Source of the DNA: UBA1847 sp942492205
GTDB taxonomy: Bacteria; Pseudomonadota; Gammaproteobacteria; Steroidobacterales; Woeseiaceae
NCBI GenBank assembly: GCA_942492205.1
Contig: CALODT010000004.1
Location: 1-64,000, forward strand
Length of the DNA: 64,000 nt
Direction of reading: 5' to 3'
Position numbers and translations under genes: made by a program. This document shows positions 1 through 7,804 of the stretch, in pieces. Numbering within the stretch: the first letter of the stretch is position 1; each line of letters opens with the position of its first letter. Below the pieces are notes generated by a model that saw only the letters and a list, made by a program, of their open reading frames with translations, had not been told where the DNA came from and did no database searches.

Positions 1-402
1 CGACTCGTCAATACGACTGGTCTGCTCAAGCAGCGGGACCTGCCCCTCCGGTTGATGGACAAGTTTTCCATTGATTTCGGCACCAATGGCCATTTCGATG
101 AGATTGTAATACACATTACCAATGACCCGAGCCGTTGGCCCGAGTTCCACCCGCTCACTCGCGAACACGTCGCCGCGAACAATTCCGTTCAAATAGACAT
201 AAGGTACGGTGACGCCGCCTTCGATGGTTCCGGTATCGATGATGAACAGCTCGGAATCTGTATCGGGATCGGCCGTTACACCGCCTTTGACCAATCCTTC
301 CACAGGACAGCGGCCGCGAAAATGCAGATCACCGTTGACTTTCGTGTTCGAGCCCACCAGCGTCTCCGTCTTGGTATTCTTATGTTGTTTCTTGCCGAAC
401 AT
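1..402 (-). CDS. Bactofilin (polymer-forming cytoskeletal protein), 3' end cut off by the window
   Basis: Reading the complement from an ATG at 402 gives 134 codons with no stop before the window edge. After a short basic N-terminus (MFGKKQHKNTKTET) comes a Gly/Val-rich beta-helix with the family's regular spacing, for example TKVNGDLHFRG, GTIEGGVTVPYVYLNG and ARVIGNVYYNLIEM. Bactofilins polymerise into membrane-associated filaments that organise cell shape and wall enzymes. Residues 1-134 cover most of a typical 130-180 residue member, so only the C-terminal tail is missing. The start overlaps the 3' end of the upstream DUF6776-like gene, which suggests co-transcription. Family assignment is firm; the cellular role in this organism is inferred. 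Confidence 0.88.
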   Translation of the reverse strand, partial: MFGKKQHKNTKTETLVGSNTKVNGDLHFRGRCPVEGLVKGGVTADPDTDSELFIIDTGTIEGGVTVPYVYLNGIVRGDVFASERVELGPTARVIGNVYYNLIEMAIGAEINGKLVHQPEGQVPLLEQTSRIDES

Positions 403-1163
403 CTATTTGCATCTCCAAGATACCGTTATCAGCCGTAGCGCGCTTTGAGTCCAGGCTCGTCGACCAAGTGTAACTTTCCTCAATACTCTGGATGGAGCGA
501 GTTTTCGAGCGCACTTCAACACGAATAAGCTCCGGTGTGAAGCCATCCGGCAGCACAAGTTGTCGATCAAAGTCCTGGAAGTACCTGAATGAGAATGGCC
601 AGGCCGCGTCAGCTCTCGACCGGAAGCAGCTGTTTTAGGGTATATACGGTCTCTACGCCGTCCTGGCTGCCTTGAACGCTGAGCGCCACGTTCCCGGACA
701 CTTTGCGATCGTGTTTCATGGCCTGCACGAGCACCAGACGCAGGTTAATTCTCTTCCGCGTTGCCACGCGTTAGTCTCAGATCCTGCACCCTGAGGCCCG
801 ACTTGCCATCGGCCGGCGAAACGATGCCTCGATAGAACGCAATCGCATCGCGCTGCTCTTGGATCTTGGCCTGCAGTGCCTGAGGCTTCCTTCAACCTCC
901 TTGTACGCCTCGCGATCGATTTCCCGGTGCGTTTCCAGCATCGCAACTTCTTGCTTCAGCTCCACGATCTGGTCATCAAGCGCCACAATGCGCTCTTCGA
1001 AAGCCTGCCGCTCCTTTGCCACGCATCGACGGTGTCGTAGCCAGCGGAAATGCGACCGAATTCGAAGATCAGATAACTGCTGACCACGATCAGGACCAAA
1101 ACGACGCCGACAAGCAGCCAGTTTGTTGCGTGTTCCTTGGTTTAGACGAGAATTGCTGACCAC
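380..1163 (-). pseudogene. DUF6776-like membrane/coiled-coil protein, broken by several frameshifts
   Basis: No single frame is open, but joining frames recovers one protein: a start near 1163 (VVSNSRLNQGTRNK), a transmembrane segment (LLVGVVLVLIVVSSYLIF), a coiled coil (AKERQAFEERIVALDDQ, then KQEVAMLETHREIDREAY) and a C-terminal beta domain (RYFQDFDRQLVLPDGFTPEL). This order matches DUF6776 proteins often encoded just before bactofilin. Frame changes are needed near 1118, 1023, 885, 748 and 620, each explainable by one inserted or missing base. The last reading frame stops at 380, inside the bactofilin gene. Conserved sequence persists in every segment, so recent decay or, more likely, base-calling error is the best explanation. 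Function is unknown. Confidence 0.6.
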
Positions 1164-1240
1164 GATGCTCCGTCAGGCGGCTTCGGAAGCGAAAGGACGT
1201 TATGTTACGCGGTGGGCAGATTAAACAGAAGTGCGCCAGG

Positions 1241-1833
1241 TCACGGATTCCCGGACTCGTCGGGAGCTTTGGCCGATTGTGAAATGTCTTTTTCAAACGC
1301 CGCACGCCAGCGTCTGGGCCACCATTTCGGTCGGCGAGGCAGGCCATCCGGAAACACGGCCGGCCCCAGTTCGTGCAACGCCCGCGCGTATACACGGCGC
1401 TTGAAATAAATCACCTCGTTGACCGGCCGCCAGAACTTGACCCAGCGAATGCGATCGAATTCCGGCTTCTCGCAGCAATCGAAACGAAGTCGGCTGTCAT
1501 CTGATAACAGGCGCAGCATGAACCAGCGTTGTTTTTGCCCGATGGCAAAGGGGCTTACTGGCGCGGCGTATGAACTTGTCCGGGAGGCGGTAGCGCAGCC
1601 AGTCGCTGGTGACGCCGAGCACGTCGACGTCGTCGGCCTCGAGACCGATCTTCTTCGTGGAGTTCACGAAACATTGCATCGACAGGTTCTTCGCCCTGTA
1701 GCATGCCACCTTGCGGAAACTGCCAGCCCTTGGCGCCGACCCGACCACCCAGCAATAGCTTGTTGTCGTCGTTCGCAAGGATGATGCCTACATTCGCGCG
1801 GAATCCATCGGCGTCAATCCAATCGTTGCTCAT
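1241..1833 (-). pseudogene. rppH: RNA pyrophosphohydrolase RppH (Nudix), with two apparent single-base insertions
   Basis: RppH removes pyrophosphate from the 5' end of mRNA to trigger decay. The N-terminus (MSNDWIDADGFRANVGIILA) and the Nudix box read well: GGMLQGEEPVDAMFRELHEE, then IGLEADD one frame over. The remainder continues as DWLRYRLPDKFIRR and, in a third frame, RWFMLRLLSDDSRLRFD to the stop at 1241. One extra base near 1650 and one near 1543 account for both shifts. The corrected length, about 195 residues, is somewhat longer than the E. coli protein because of a C-terminal tail. It is divergent from the btuC-like gene. RppH is widely conserved, so an intact gene in the organism with errors in this sequence is likely. 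Confidence 0.8.
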
Positions 1834-1906
1834 TGCAACCGTACTGAAACTCTAACTGCCGTTTACTTTACACTATCCTCCGCCAATCGCCCCAGGAGAT
1901 TTTCAG

Positions 1907-2896
1907 TTGTTTGCGGGTCGCAAAGAAGCCCTGTTCCTGACCTTGCTGTTGCTGGTAGCCGCTTCATTTCTCGTTGCGCTGGCTTCCGGCAGCGCGGAGA
2001 TCAGCTTCCTCGAGATGCTGGATGCCCTGCGCGGGACCTCCAGCGCCAAGGTGCAGTCGCTGGTGCTCGACCTGCGCTTGCCGAGAGCCATGACGGCTTT
2101 CGCCGTCGGCGGATTGCTGGCTGTCGCGGGTGTCCTGATGCAGGTACTGCTGAGGAACCCGTTGGCCGAGCCTTACATTCTCGGTAGCTCCGGTGGGGCC
2201 GCCGTTGCCGCTCTTCTGGCCATGCTGGCGGGACTCGGCAGCGTCGCTGTCGACCTGTCCGCGTTCGGCGGCGCCATGGCGGCAACCTTGCTGGTTTTCT
2301 CGATCGCGCATGGCAGCGGCAGCTGGACGCCTGCGCGGCTCTTGCTGACGGGCGTGGTGCTGGCTGCGGGCTTCAGTGCGGCGACAACCGTGATACTCGC
2401 ACTGACTCCGGATCGAGACCTCCGCGGCATGCTGTTCTGGCTGATGGGCGACCTGAGTTTCGCGTATGAACCCGCCCAGTGCCTGTCGCTCCTCGGTGTC
2501 CTCGTCATTCTGGGTACGCTCGGGGCCCGGCACCTCAACGTCCTGTCGCGTGGCGAACTACAGGCATCGATCGTCGGCCTGCCTGTGCGCGCGGCCCGCT
2601 ACCTGATATTCGCCGCAGCCGCGCTGGCAACGGCGTTGTCGGTCACCACAGTTGGCGTAATCGGCTTTATCGGGCTGGTTGTTCCACACCTGGTTCGCAT
2701 CGTTGCCGGCAGTGACCATCGTGTCGTTTTGCCCGCATCGGCGCTAGCCGGCGGTGCGCTGCTGGTCGTGGCGGATGCGCTGGCGCGCACCGTGATGGCC
2801 CCGCGGCAGCTACCGGTGGGCGCGTTGACTGCCGCAATCGGCGTGCCACTGTTCCTGATCCTGATGAGCCGTGTGCGCCAGGAGCGCTATCGGTAG
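1907..2896 (+). CDS. btuC: FecCD/BtuC-family ABC transporter permease, probably vitamin B12
   Basis: This 329-residue polytopic protein has about ten hydrophobic segments and the conserved FecCD blocks: LRLPRAMTAFAVGGLLAVAG, NPLAEPYILGSSGGAA and GVIGFIGLVVPHLVRI near the C-terminus. The family forms the inner-membrane channel for B12, haem or siderophores. The start is TTG at 1907, chosen because AGGAG lies at 1894-1898 with good spacing and no better start agrees with the family N-terminus. No ATPase or binding protein adjoins it, but btuD, btuB and btuF lie 11-17 kb downstream, which makes cobalamin the likely substrate. The gene ends 10 bases inside the convergent lipoprotein gene. Substrate is inferred; permease family is certain. 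Confidence 0.82.
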   Translation: MFAGRKEALFLTLLLLVAASFLVALASGSAEISFLEMLDALRGTSSAKVQSLVLDLRLPRAMTAFAVGGLLAVAGVLMQVLLRNPLAEPYILGSSGGAAVAALLAMLAGLGSVAVDLSAFGGAMAATLLVFSIAHGSGSWTPARLLLTGVVLAAGFSAATTVILALTPDRDLRGMLFWLMGDLSFAYEPAQCLSLLGVLVILGTLGARHLNVLSRGELQASIVGLPVRAARYLIFAAAALATALSVTTVGVIGFIGLVVPHLVRIVAGSDHRVVLPASALAGGALLVVADALARTVMAPRQLPVGALTAAIGVPLFLILMSRVRQERYR

Positions 2897-3789
2897 CCGG
2901 CACGCTCCGCGAGCAGCCTGACATCCTCATCGCGCCAGCCGGCCAGTCCCACGTTTTTGGCATTCGACGAACCGTCGTCGGCCAATGCGCTGCTCGCAAG
3001 CAGCCACTGCACCAGGGACTGCGCAGATTCTGGCTGCGTCGCATGTCGCGCGACCGCGATCGCGTCGATATCCATATATAGCGGCGTTGGCCTGATCGCA
3101 TGCAGCCCATCGAGGTCCAGGGAACTCGACAGGATCGCAAACTGACAGGGCCCGGACCTCAATGCCTGTATAAGCTGTTGCTCTGTCGCATACGGCGATG
3201 CTGCCAGGTTCTTTACCCAGGCACGCACCATTCGTTCTGCCGGCTTCAGGCCGATGTCCTCGATCAACATTGCGATAAGTGCACGATTGATCGTCAGCGC
3301 AGAGGACGACAGGCAGACCTTGCCGCGCAATTCGGCTGTCGCAAGATCGGCGTAGTCGTCAACCGCTTCGACGTCGGCATCAGCACTGGCTGCGATGACC
3401 GCATGGCGAATACCGATAGCGACCCAGGTCCGGTCTGGATCCCTGAGGATCGCAGGCACGTCGTCGAAATGAGTTGCCGTCAGCGGCCGCAGCGCGCCCT
3501 CGTCGGCTGCACGCCAGACATCCATCACGCCGGTGGTAACCAGCACATCCGCCGCAGGCACGCCGATATTCTCAACAACAGCTCTGAGATTGGAGCCGCC
3601 ATCTCCGACTTTCAGCATTACCGGTATCCGTGTGTCCGCAGTGAAGGCCGCGAAAGCCTCGGCGAGCCGTGTTTCCTGGTCTTCTGCTGCGTACACGACG
3701 ACCGCTGCCGGTGGCGGACCGTCGTCGCTCGAATCGCAGGCGGCGAACAGCAACACAGCTGTCAGCGCGGCGGCAAGCGGCCTCTTCAT
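2887..3789 (-). CDS. Periplasmic solute-binding lipoprotein (iron/anion-type family)
   Basis: The protein is 300 residues with a lipoprotein signal: MKRPLAAALTAVLLFAAC, lipidated at Cys18. The mature part opens with VVVYAAEDQETRLAEAFAAF, typical of FbpA/AfuA-like extracellular solute-binding proteins, which capture ferric ion or small anions. The ATG at 3789 overlaps the stop of the diguanylate cyclase gene as ATGA, implying translational coupling; a longer start at 3810 would add residues before the signal peptide and is less likely. No permease or ATPase genes adjoin it, so it may work with a transporter encoded elsewhere or act as a sensor. The ligand cannot be predicted from sequence. Confidence 0.75.
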   Translation of the reverse strand: MKRPLAAALTAVLLFAACDSSDDGPPPAAVVVYAAEDQETRLAEAFAAFTADTRIPVMLKVGDGGSNLRAVVENIGVPAADVLVTTGVMDVWRAADEGALRPLTATHFDDVPAILRDPDRTWVAIGIRHAVIAASADADVEAVDDYADLATAELRGKVCLSSSALTINRALIAMLIEDIGLKPAERMVRAWVKNLAASPYATEQQLIQALRSGPCQFAILSSSLDLDGLHAIRPTPLYMDIDAIAVARHATQPESAQSLVQWLLASSALADDGSSNAKNVGLAGWRDEDVRLLAERAGYR

Positions 3790-4886
3790 GCGGCCTCCAC
3801 CATGATGCAATTGCGGCCCGCGGATTTCGCGGCATAGAGCGCGACATCGGCGCGCGCTATAAGGGCATCGCCGACTGTCTTCAGGTCATCGATCTCGGGC
3901 GCCGGCTGTATTTCCGAGATGCCGATGGACGCCGTAATCGTCACTTCTTCTCCGTTGGGCAGCGCAATCGGCGTCTCCGAGACAGCGTTACGAATACGCT
4001 CTGCGAGTCGTTTTGCGGCGGCAACGTCTGTGCCCGGCAGCAGCACCACGAACTCCTCACCCCCATACCGGGCGGCGACATCGCTGGCACGCACCTGCGC
4101 CTCAACCCGTTGCGCAATTTCACGAAGCACGGCGTCGCCGGCCGCATGACCCCAGCTGTCGTTGACTCGCTTGAAGTGATCGATGTCGAGCATCAGGCAA
4201 ACGAGTCGCTGGCCATCGCGGCGCGCCCGCGCGAGTTCTTCGTTCAGGCGCACGAGCAGGTAGCGGCGATTATTCCAGCCGGTCAGCACATCCGTGAATC
4301 CGCTGCGCATCAAACGAGCGCGGTTGACAGCGTTCTCGATGCAGAATGACGCTATCACGCCAAGATGCCCGAGAAAGTCAGTTGCGTGGGACGGCGTAAA
4401 ACGCTGCGAATCCGCACTGCACAGATTGATGCTGCCAAGCAGCTTCTGCCGATACGTCAACGGAATCATCGCCACGCTTTGCGCATCGACGGCTCCGGGG
4501 CAGACAAGTTGATGATCGCAATGTGCAAATGGACCTAGCCAGGGTCGTCGCAACGAGATGAACTGCGGCGCAAGGCCGGTCATGGACTCAACGATCAGGA
4601 GGTTTTCGAAATCTTCAGCCGGTGTACCGTTCGCCAGCAGCAGGTGGCGAATATCGTGATCCGGGTCGCACAACACCAGGCTGACATATTCGAGTCCGTA
4701 GCTGACTCGCAAGCCTTCCGTCATCGCGTATATCAATGCATCCAGCGTTTCGGCCTGCAGCAGGCGCAATTCGCGTCGATGCGTGCGCTGCATTTTCTCG
4801 TCGTTGCTCGCAACCGCCTCGCTCAATGCCTCGAGCTGGCGCCGGGTCGCTTCAAGCTCTGCGGTGAGTTCTTCGACAGACGGCAT
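3786..4886 (-). CDS. Diguanylate cyclase with N-terminal DUF484/GAF-like domain
   Basis: The 366-residue protein begins with a coiled coil (residues 1-50), followed by a DUF484/GAF-like sensory domain (about 50-190) and a GGDEF domain (about 195-360). The active-site loop is GGEEF at 275-279, which supports synthesis of cyclic di-GMP. An RxxD inhibitory site (RASD, 266-269) lies five residues before it, so product feedback is likely. There is no signal peptide or membrane segment, so it should be cytoplasmic. It overlaps the downstream lipoprotein gene by four bases and follows tyrA by only four bases, so all three are probably one transcription unit. The signal sensed is unknown. Confidence 0.88.
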   Translation of the reverse strand: MPSVEELTAELEATRRQLEALSEAVASNDEKMQRTHRRELRLLQAETLDALIYAMTEGLRVSYGLEYVSLVLCDPDHDIRHLLLANGTPAEDFENLLIVESMTGLAPQFISLRRPWLGPFAHCDHQLVCPGAVDAQSVAMIPLTYRQKLLGSINLCSADSQRFTPSHATDFLGHLGVIASFCIENAVNRARLMRSGFTDVLTGWNNRRYLLVRLNEELARARRDGQRLVCLMLDIDHFKRVNDSWGHAAGDAVLREIAQRVEAQVRASDVAARYGGEEFVVLLPGTDVAAAKRLAERIRNAVSETPIALPNGEEVTITASIGISEIQPAPEIDDLKTVGDALIARADVALYAAKSAGRNCIMVEAA

Positions 4887-4890
4887 AGGG

Positions 4891-5976
4891 TCAGCCTCGC
4901 AGCGCCAGGTAATCGCGGCCTTTCTTCATGAGCTGCACGAATGCCTCCTCGTCACCACCGGCGACGGTTTCGCGAATTCGGTTCGCAGCATCGCATAGCG
5001 CGTCGAGCGGGCCCAGCCCGTACTTGTTCAAGTTCTGGATCTCGAAATAGAGGTGCGGATTGTCGCCGGCAACCGCCGCGGACACCAATAACTGAGAATC
5101 GAACGTCGTCGACGACATGCGCGCCAGCTTCGGTGCCGCTTCACCGCTCTCCGCAAGTGCTGTAAAAAAAGCGATGTTCAAAGCGTGTGACAAGCCAAGT
5201 ACGTAGGCGATAAGTCGGTCGTGATCCTCCAGGCTCATATCAAGCTGCTCGACCATGGTCGACGCGAACAGCTCCTTGGCAGCCGCCGTCGCCTCGCTAT
5301 CGCCTACGTCGCAGAAAATAAGGTGTCGGCCGGACAGCAACCGCGTATCCGGGCCGTACATCGGGTGCAGTGACGTTACACGACAACCGGAGCGCCGCAG
5401 TTCCTTGAGCCCGTCCATCAGAGGTGACTTGAGGCTGCCGATATCGAAGACCAGCCCATCCGGCTTCAGGACCGCAAGCTGGGCGAGGATTCGTCCGGAT
5501 ACGGCGAGCGGCGCTGCTACGACGATGTAGTCGTAGTCGACCCCGGCGTCGGTCCAGTTCCTGAAACAACCTGGACCATCTTGCGCAGCCGTATCGGCAA
5601 TGACGGTCTCGAAGCCCTGCGACGCGAAGAAGTCGACGAACCAGCGGCCCATCTTGCCAACTCCGCCGATGACCAGCGCGCGCCGACCGTTGCCTTTGCC
5701 CTCGGCAATAACGCGGTCGCGTTCCTGGCTCTCGAGTGATGTCAGGATCAGCTGCTGCAGCATGCTCTCGACGAGGTCCGGGTCCACGCCGAGCTCAATA
5801 GCCTGCTCGCGACCCATATTGAGCACGTCCTTCTCACGTGCGTAGTCTCGCGTGCCTGCCCCGCTGCTCTGTTTACTCTTGCCTATCCGGGCGACCAGCT
5901 TCTGGCGCTCTGCAATGAGTTCCACAAGCTGCCTGTCGACGGCGGAGAGGTTTTGGCGCAGTTCTTCGAGAGACAT
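4891..5976 (-). CDS. tyrA: Bifunctional chorismate mutase / prephenate dehydrogenase
   Basis: TyrA converts chorismate to prephenate and then to 4-hydroxyphenylpyruvate in tyrosine synthesis. Residues 1-90 form an AroQ-type mutase (LEELRQNLSAVDRQLVELIA, then RQKLVARIGKSK); the rest is the dehydrogenase with the NAD-binding loop GGVGKMG near residue 105, followed by the substrate-side motif SLHPMYGP. The length of 361 residues is normal for the fused enterobacterial-type enzyme. The chosen ATG at 5976 fits the family start; an in-frame TTG at 5988 would add four residues, and neither has a strong ribosome site. It leads the likely tyrA, cyclase, lipoprotein unit. Confidence 0.9.
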   Translation of the reverse strand: MSLEELRQNLSAVDRQLVELIAERQKLVARIGKSKQSSGAGTRDYAREKDVLNMGREQAIELGVDPDLVESMLQQLILTSLESQERDRVIAEGKGNGRRALVIGGVGKMGRWFVDFFASQGFETVIADTAAQDGPGCFRNWTDAGVDYDYIVVAAPLAVSGRILAQLAVLKPDGLVFDIGSLKSPLMDGLKELRRSGCRVTSLHPMYGPDTRLLSGRHLIFCDVGDSEATAAAKELFASTMVEQLDMSLEDHDRLIAYVLGLSHALNIAFFTALAESGEAAPKLARMSSTTFDSQLLVSAAVAGDNPHLYFEIQNLNKYGLGPLDALCDAANRIRETVAGGDEEAFVQLMKKGRDYLALRG

Positions 5977-6096
5977 ATGTAGACGCAAGTTTTCTGTTGC
6001 ACGAGTTACCCCGTTTTACAGCAGACTCGTTCACAGTGAAAGCCGACCCGAGCATTTTCGGGTCGGCGTACCAACACGGCAATATCCTGGCTGTCG

Positions 6097-6447
6097 TTAG
6101 TGTCTGTGTCGCCGCTTTCGGTCTCGATCATGGCGACGGTAGTCATCGTGACCCCGGTAGTACCGGTCTGCTCGACGGTGCTTTCTTCGCTCGATGGTCT
6201 CCCATCGGTAAATCTCGAACAGCCGGTGCCATGTCAGGTGGTGGTGCCGGCGCAATCGCGTGTGCTTGTACCAGTGACGGAACGCTTTGTCGCGTTTGAG
6301 CCAGCGAGGCATGTGCCGAACGTGGCGTACGCCGGCGTAATGGCTCGCCGGGTAATACACTCGGACCTCCTCGTGAGCGGCTACCTCTGGTGCGTCCAGT
6401 AACAGCAGGCCACTGCCCAGGATTGCTATGGTCATTAACTTGTTCAT
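6097..6447 (-). CDS. Small exported His/Arg/Tyr-rich protein of unknown function
   Basis: The 116-residue product starts with a signal peptide (MNKLMTIAILGSGLLLLDA, cleavage probably after EVAA). The mature part is very rich in His, Arg, Lys and Tyr, with clusters such as HHHLTWHR and RRHDRDRKRRHRH at the C-terminus, giving a strong positive charge. The ATG at 6447 follows a GGGAG sequence at good distance, which favours it over longer starts. The composition suggests metal or nucleic-acid/polyanion contact in the periplasm, but that is inference; no domain is recognised. It is divergent from frmA and convergent with nothing; the tyrA promoter region lies just downstream. Confidence 0.6.
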   Translation of the reverse strand: MNKLMTIAILGSGLLLLDAPEVAAHEEVRVYYPASHYAGVRHVRHMPRWLKRDKAFRHWYKHTRLRRHHHLTWHRLFEIYRWETIERRKHRRADRYYRGHDDYRRHDRDRKRRHRH

Positions 6448-6657
6448 GTCAGTCTCCCGTTCCTCGTCTTTGGTACGATTCCAAGATAAGCCACCGAACA
6501 TGAATCGAAAATGAAGACAAGCCGCTGTTTTTAAAAGATTTATGAACGCCAAGTGAACGACGCGGGCGAGTTGACACGCTGCCGACTGTCGCCATTCCTG
6601 CAATCGTGAGAATATGCGGCGTCAATGGTTAACACTCGAGATCGGGGTATTTGAAAA

Positions 6658-7767
6658 ATGAAGACACGCGCTGCCGTCGCCTGGGAAGCAGGCAAACCTC
6701 TCGAAATTGAGACGCTGGACCTGGAAGGACCGAAAGCCGGCGAGGTATTGCTGCGAAACGTCGCCACCGGCGTCTGCCACACCGACGCGTTTACACTGTC
6801 GGGCGAGGACCCGGAGGGCATTTTCCCCGCTGTGCTCGGACATGAGGGCGGCGCTGTCGTAGAAGAAGTCGGCGCTGGTGTCACATCGGTTGCCGTCGGT
6901 GATCACGTGATTCCGTTGTATACGCCGGAGTGCGGCGAGTGCAGTTTTTGTACGTCCGGCAAGACGAATCTGTGCCAGGCCATTCGGGTAACGCAGGGTC
7001 AGGGCCTTATGCCTGACGGTACCTCGCGGTTCTCCCACAACGGCAAGACCATTTACCACTACATGGGCACTTCTACGTTCAGCGAGTACACGGTGTTACC
7101 GGACATTGCCGTCGCGAAAATCAGCAAAGAGGCACCGCTGGAGAAGGTCTGCCTGCTCGGCTGCGGTATCACGACCGGCATCGGCGCCGTACTGAACACG
7201 GCCAAAGTAGAGCCAGGCGCGAGCGTTGCGGTGTTCGGCCTCGGCGGCGTCGGTTTGAGCGTAATCCAGGGAGCGACTATCGCGAAGGCGGGTAGAATCG
7301 TCGCCGTCGATATCAATACCGACAAGTTCGAACTGGCAAAGCAGCTCGGCGCTACCGACACTGTCAACCCCAACGATTTCGATGCGCCCATCCAGGACGT
7401 AATTGTCGAGCTGACCGGTGGCGGGGTGGACTATTCCTTTGAATGCGTCGGCAACACCAAGCTGATGCGCTCGGCCCTGGAGTGCTGTCACAAAGGCTGG
7501 GGCGAGTCCGTCATCGTGGGCGTCGCCGGCGCCGGGCAGGAAATTTCGACACGTCCGTTCCAGCTCGTGACCGGTCGCGTCTGGCGCGGAACAGCGTTCG
7601 GTGGATGCAAAGGCCGCTCGCAGCTGCCCGGCATGGTGGATCAATACATGCACGGTGACATCAACATCGACGACTTCATCACCTACACGATGCCGCTAGA
7701 GGACATCAACAGGGCATTCGACCTGATGCATGAAGGCAAGAGCATACGCTCAGTGATCCACTTCTGA
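6658..7767 (+). CDS. frmA: S-(hydroxymethyl)glutathione dehydrogenase / class III alcohol dehydrogenase
   Basis: This zinc enzyme oxidises the formaldehyde-glutathione adduct with NAD and also reduces S-nitrosoglutathione. The 369 residues show the catalytic zinc ligands Cys40 (GVCHTDAF) and His62-Glu63 (GHEGG), the structural zinc cysteines 92, 95, 98 and 106 (CGECSFC then C), and the Rossmann loop GLGGVGLS near 195. Length and all family signatures are normal. The ATG at 6658 gives the standard MKTRAAVAWEAGKPLEIE start. No esterase (frmB) or repressor (frmR) gene adjoins it. Glutathione for the reaction could come from gshB encoded elsewhere in the window. Confidence 0.95.
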   Translation: MKTRAAVAWEAGKPLEIETLDLEGPKAGEVLLRNVATGVCHTDAFTLSGEDPEGIFPAVLGHEGGAVVEEVGAGVTSVAVGDHVIPLYTPECGECSFCTSGKTNLCQAIRVTQGQGLMPDGTSRFSHNGKTIYHYMGTSTFSEYTVLPDIAVAKISKEAPLEKVCLLGCGITTGIGAVLNTAKVEPGASVAVFGLGGVGLSVIQGATIAKAGRIVAVDINTDKFELAKQLGATDTVNPNDFDAPIQDVIVELTGGGVDYSFECVGNTKLMRSALECCHKGWGESVIVGVAGAGQEISTRPFQLVTGRVWRGTAFGGCKGRSQLPGMVDQYMHGDINIDDFITYTMPLEDINRAFDLMHEGKSIRSVIHF

Positions 7768-7804
7768 ATACCAGGTCGCCGGTCGAACAAACGCGGGAAG
7801 CGCA

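Noticed and set aside
52..438. Open frame on the + strand opposite bactofilin
   Set aside because: The complement encodes clear bactofilin repeats; the + frame has no ribosome site or family match.
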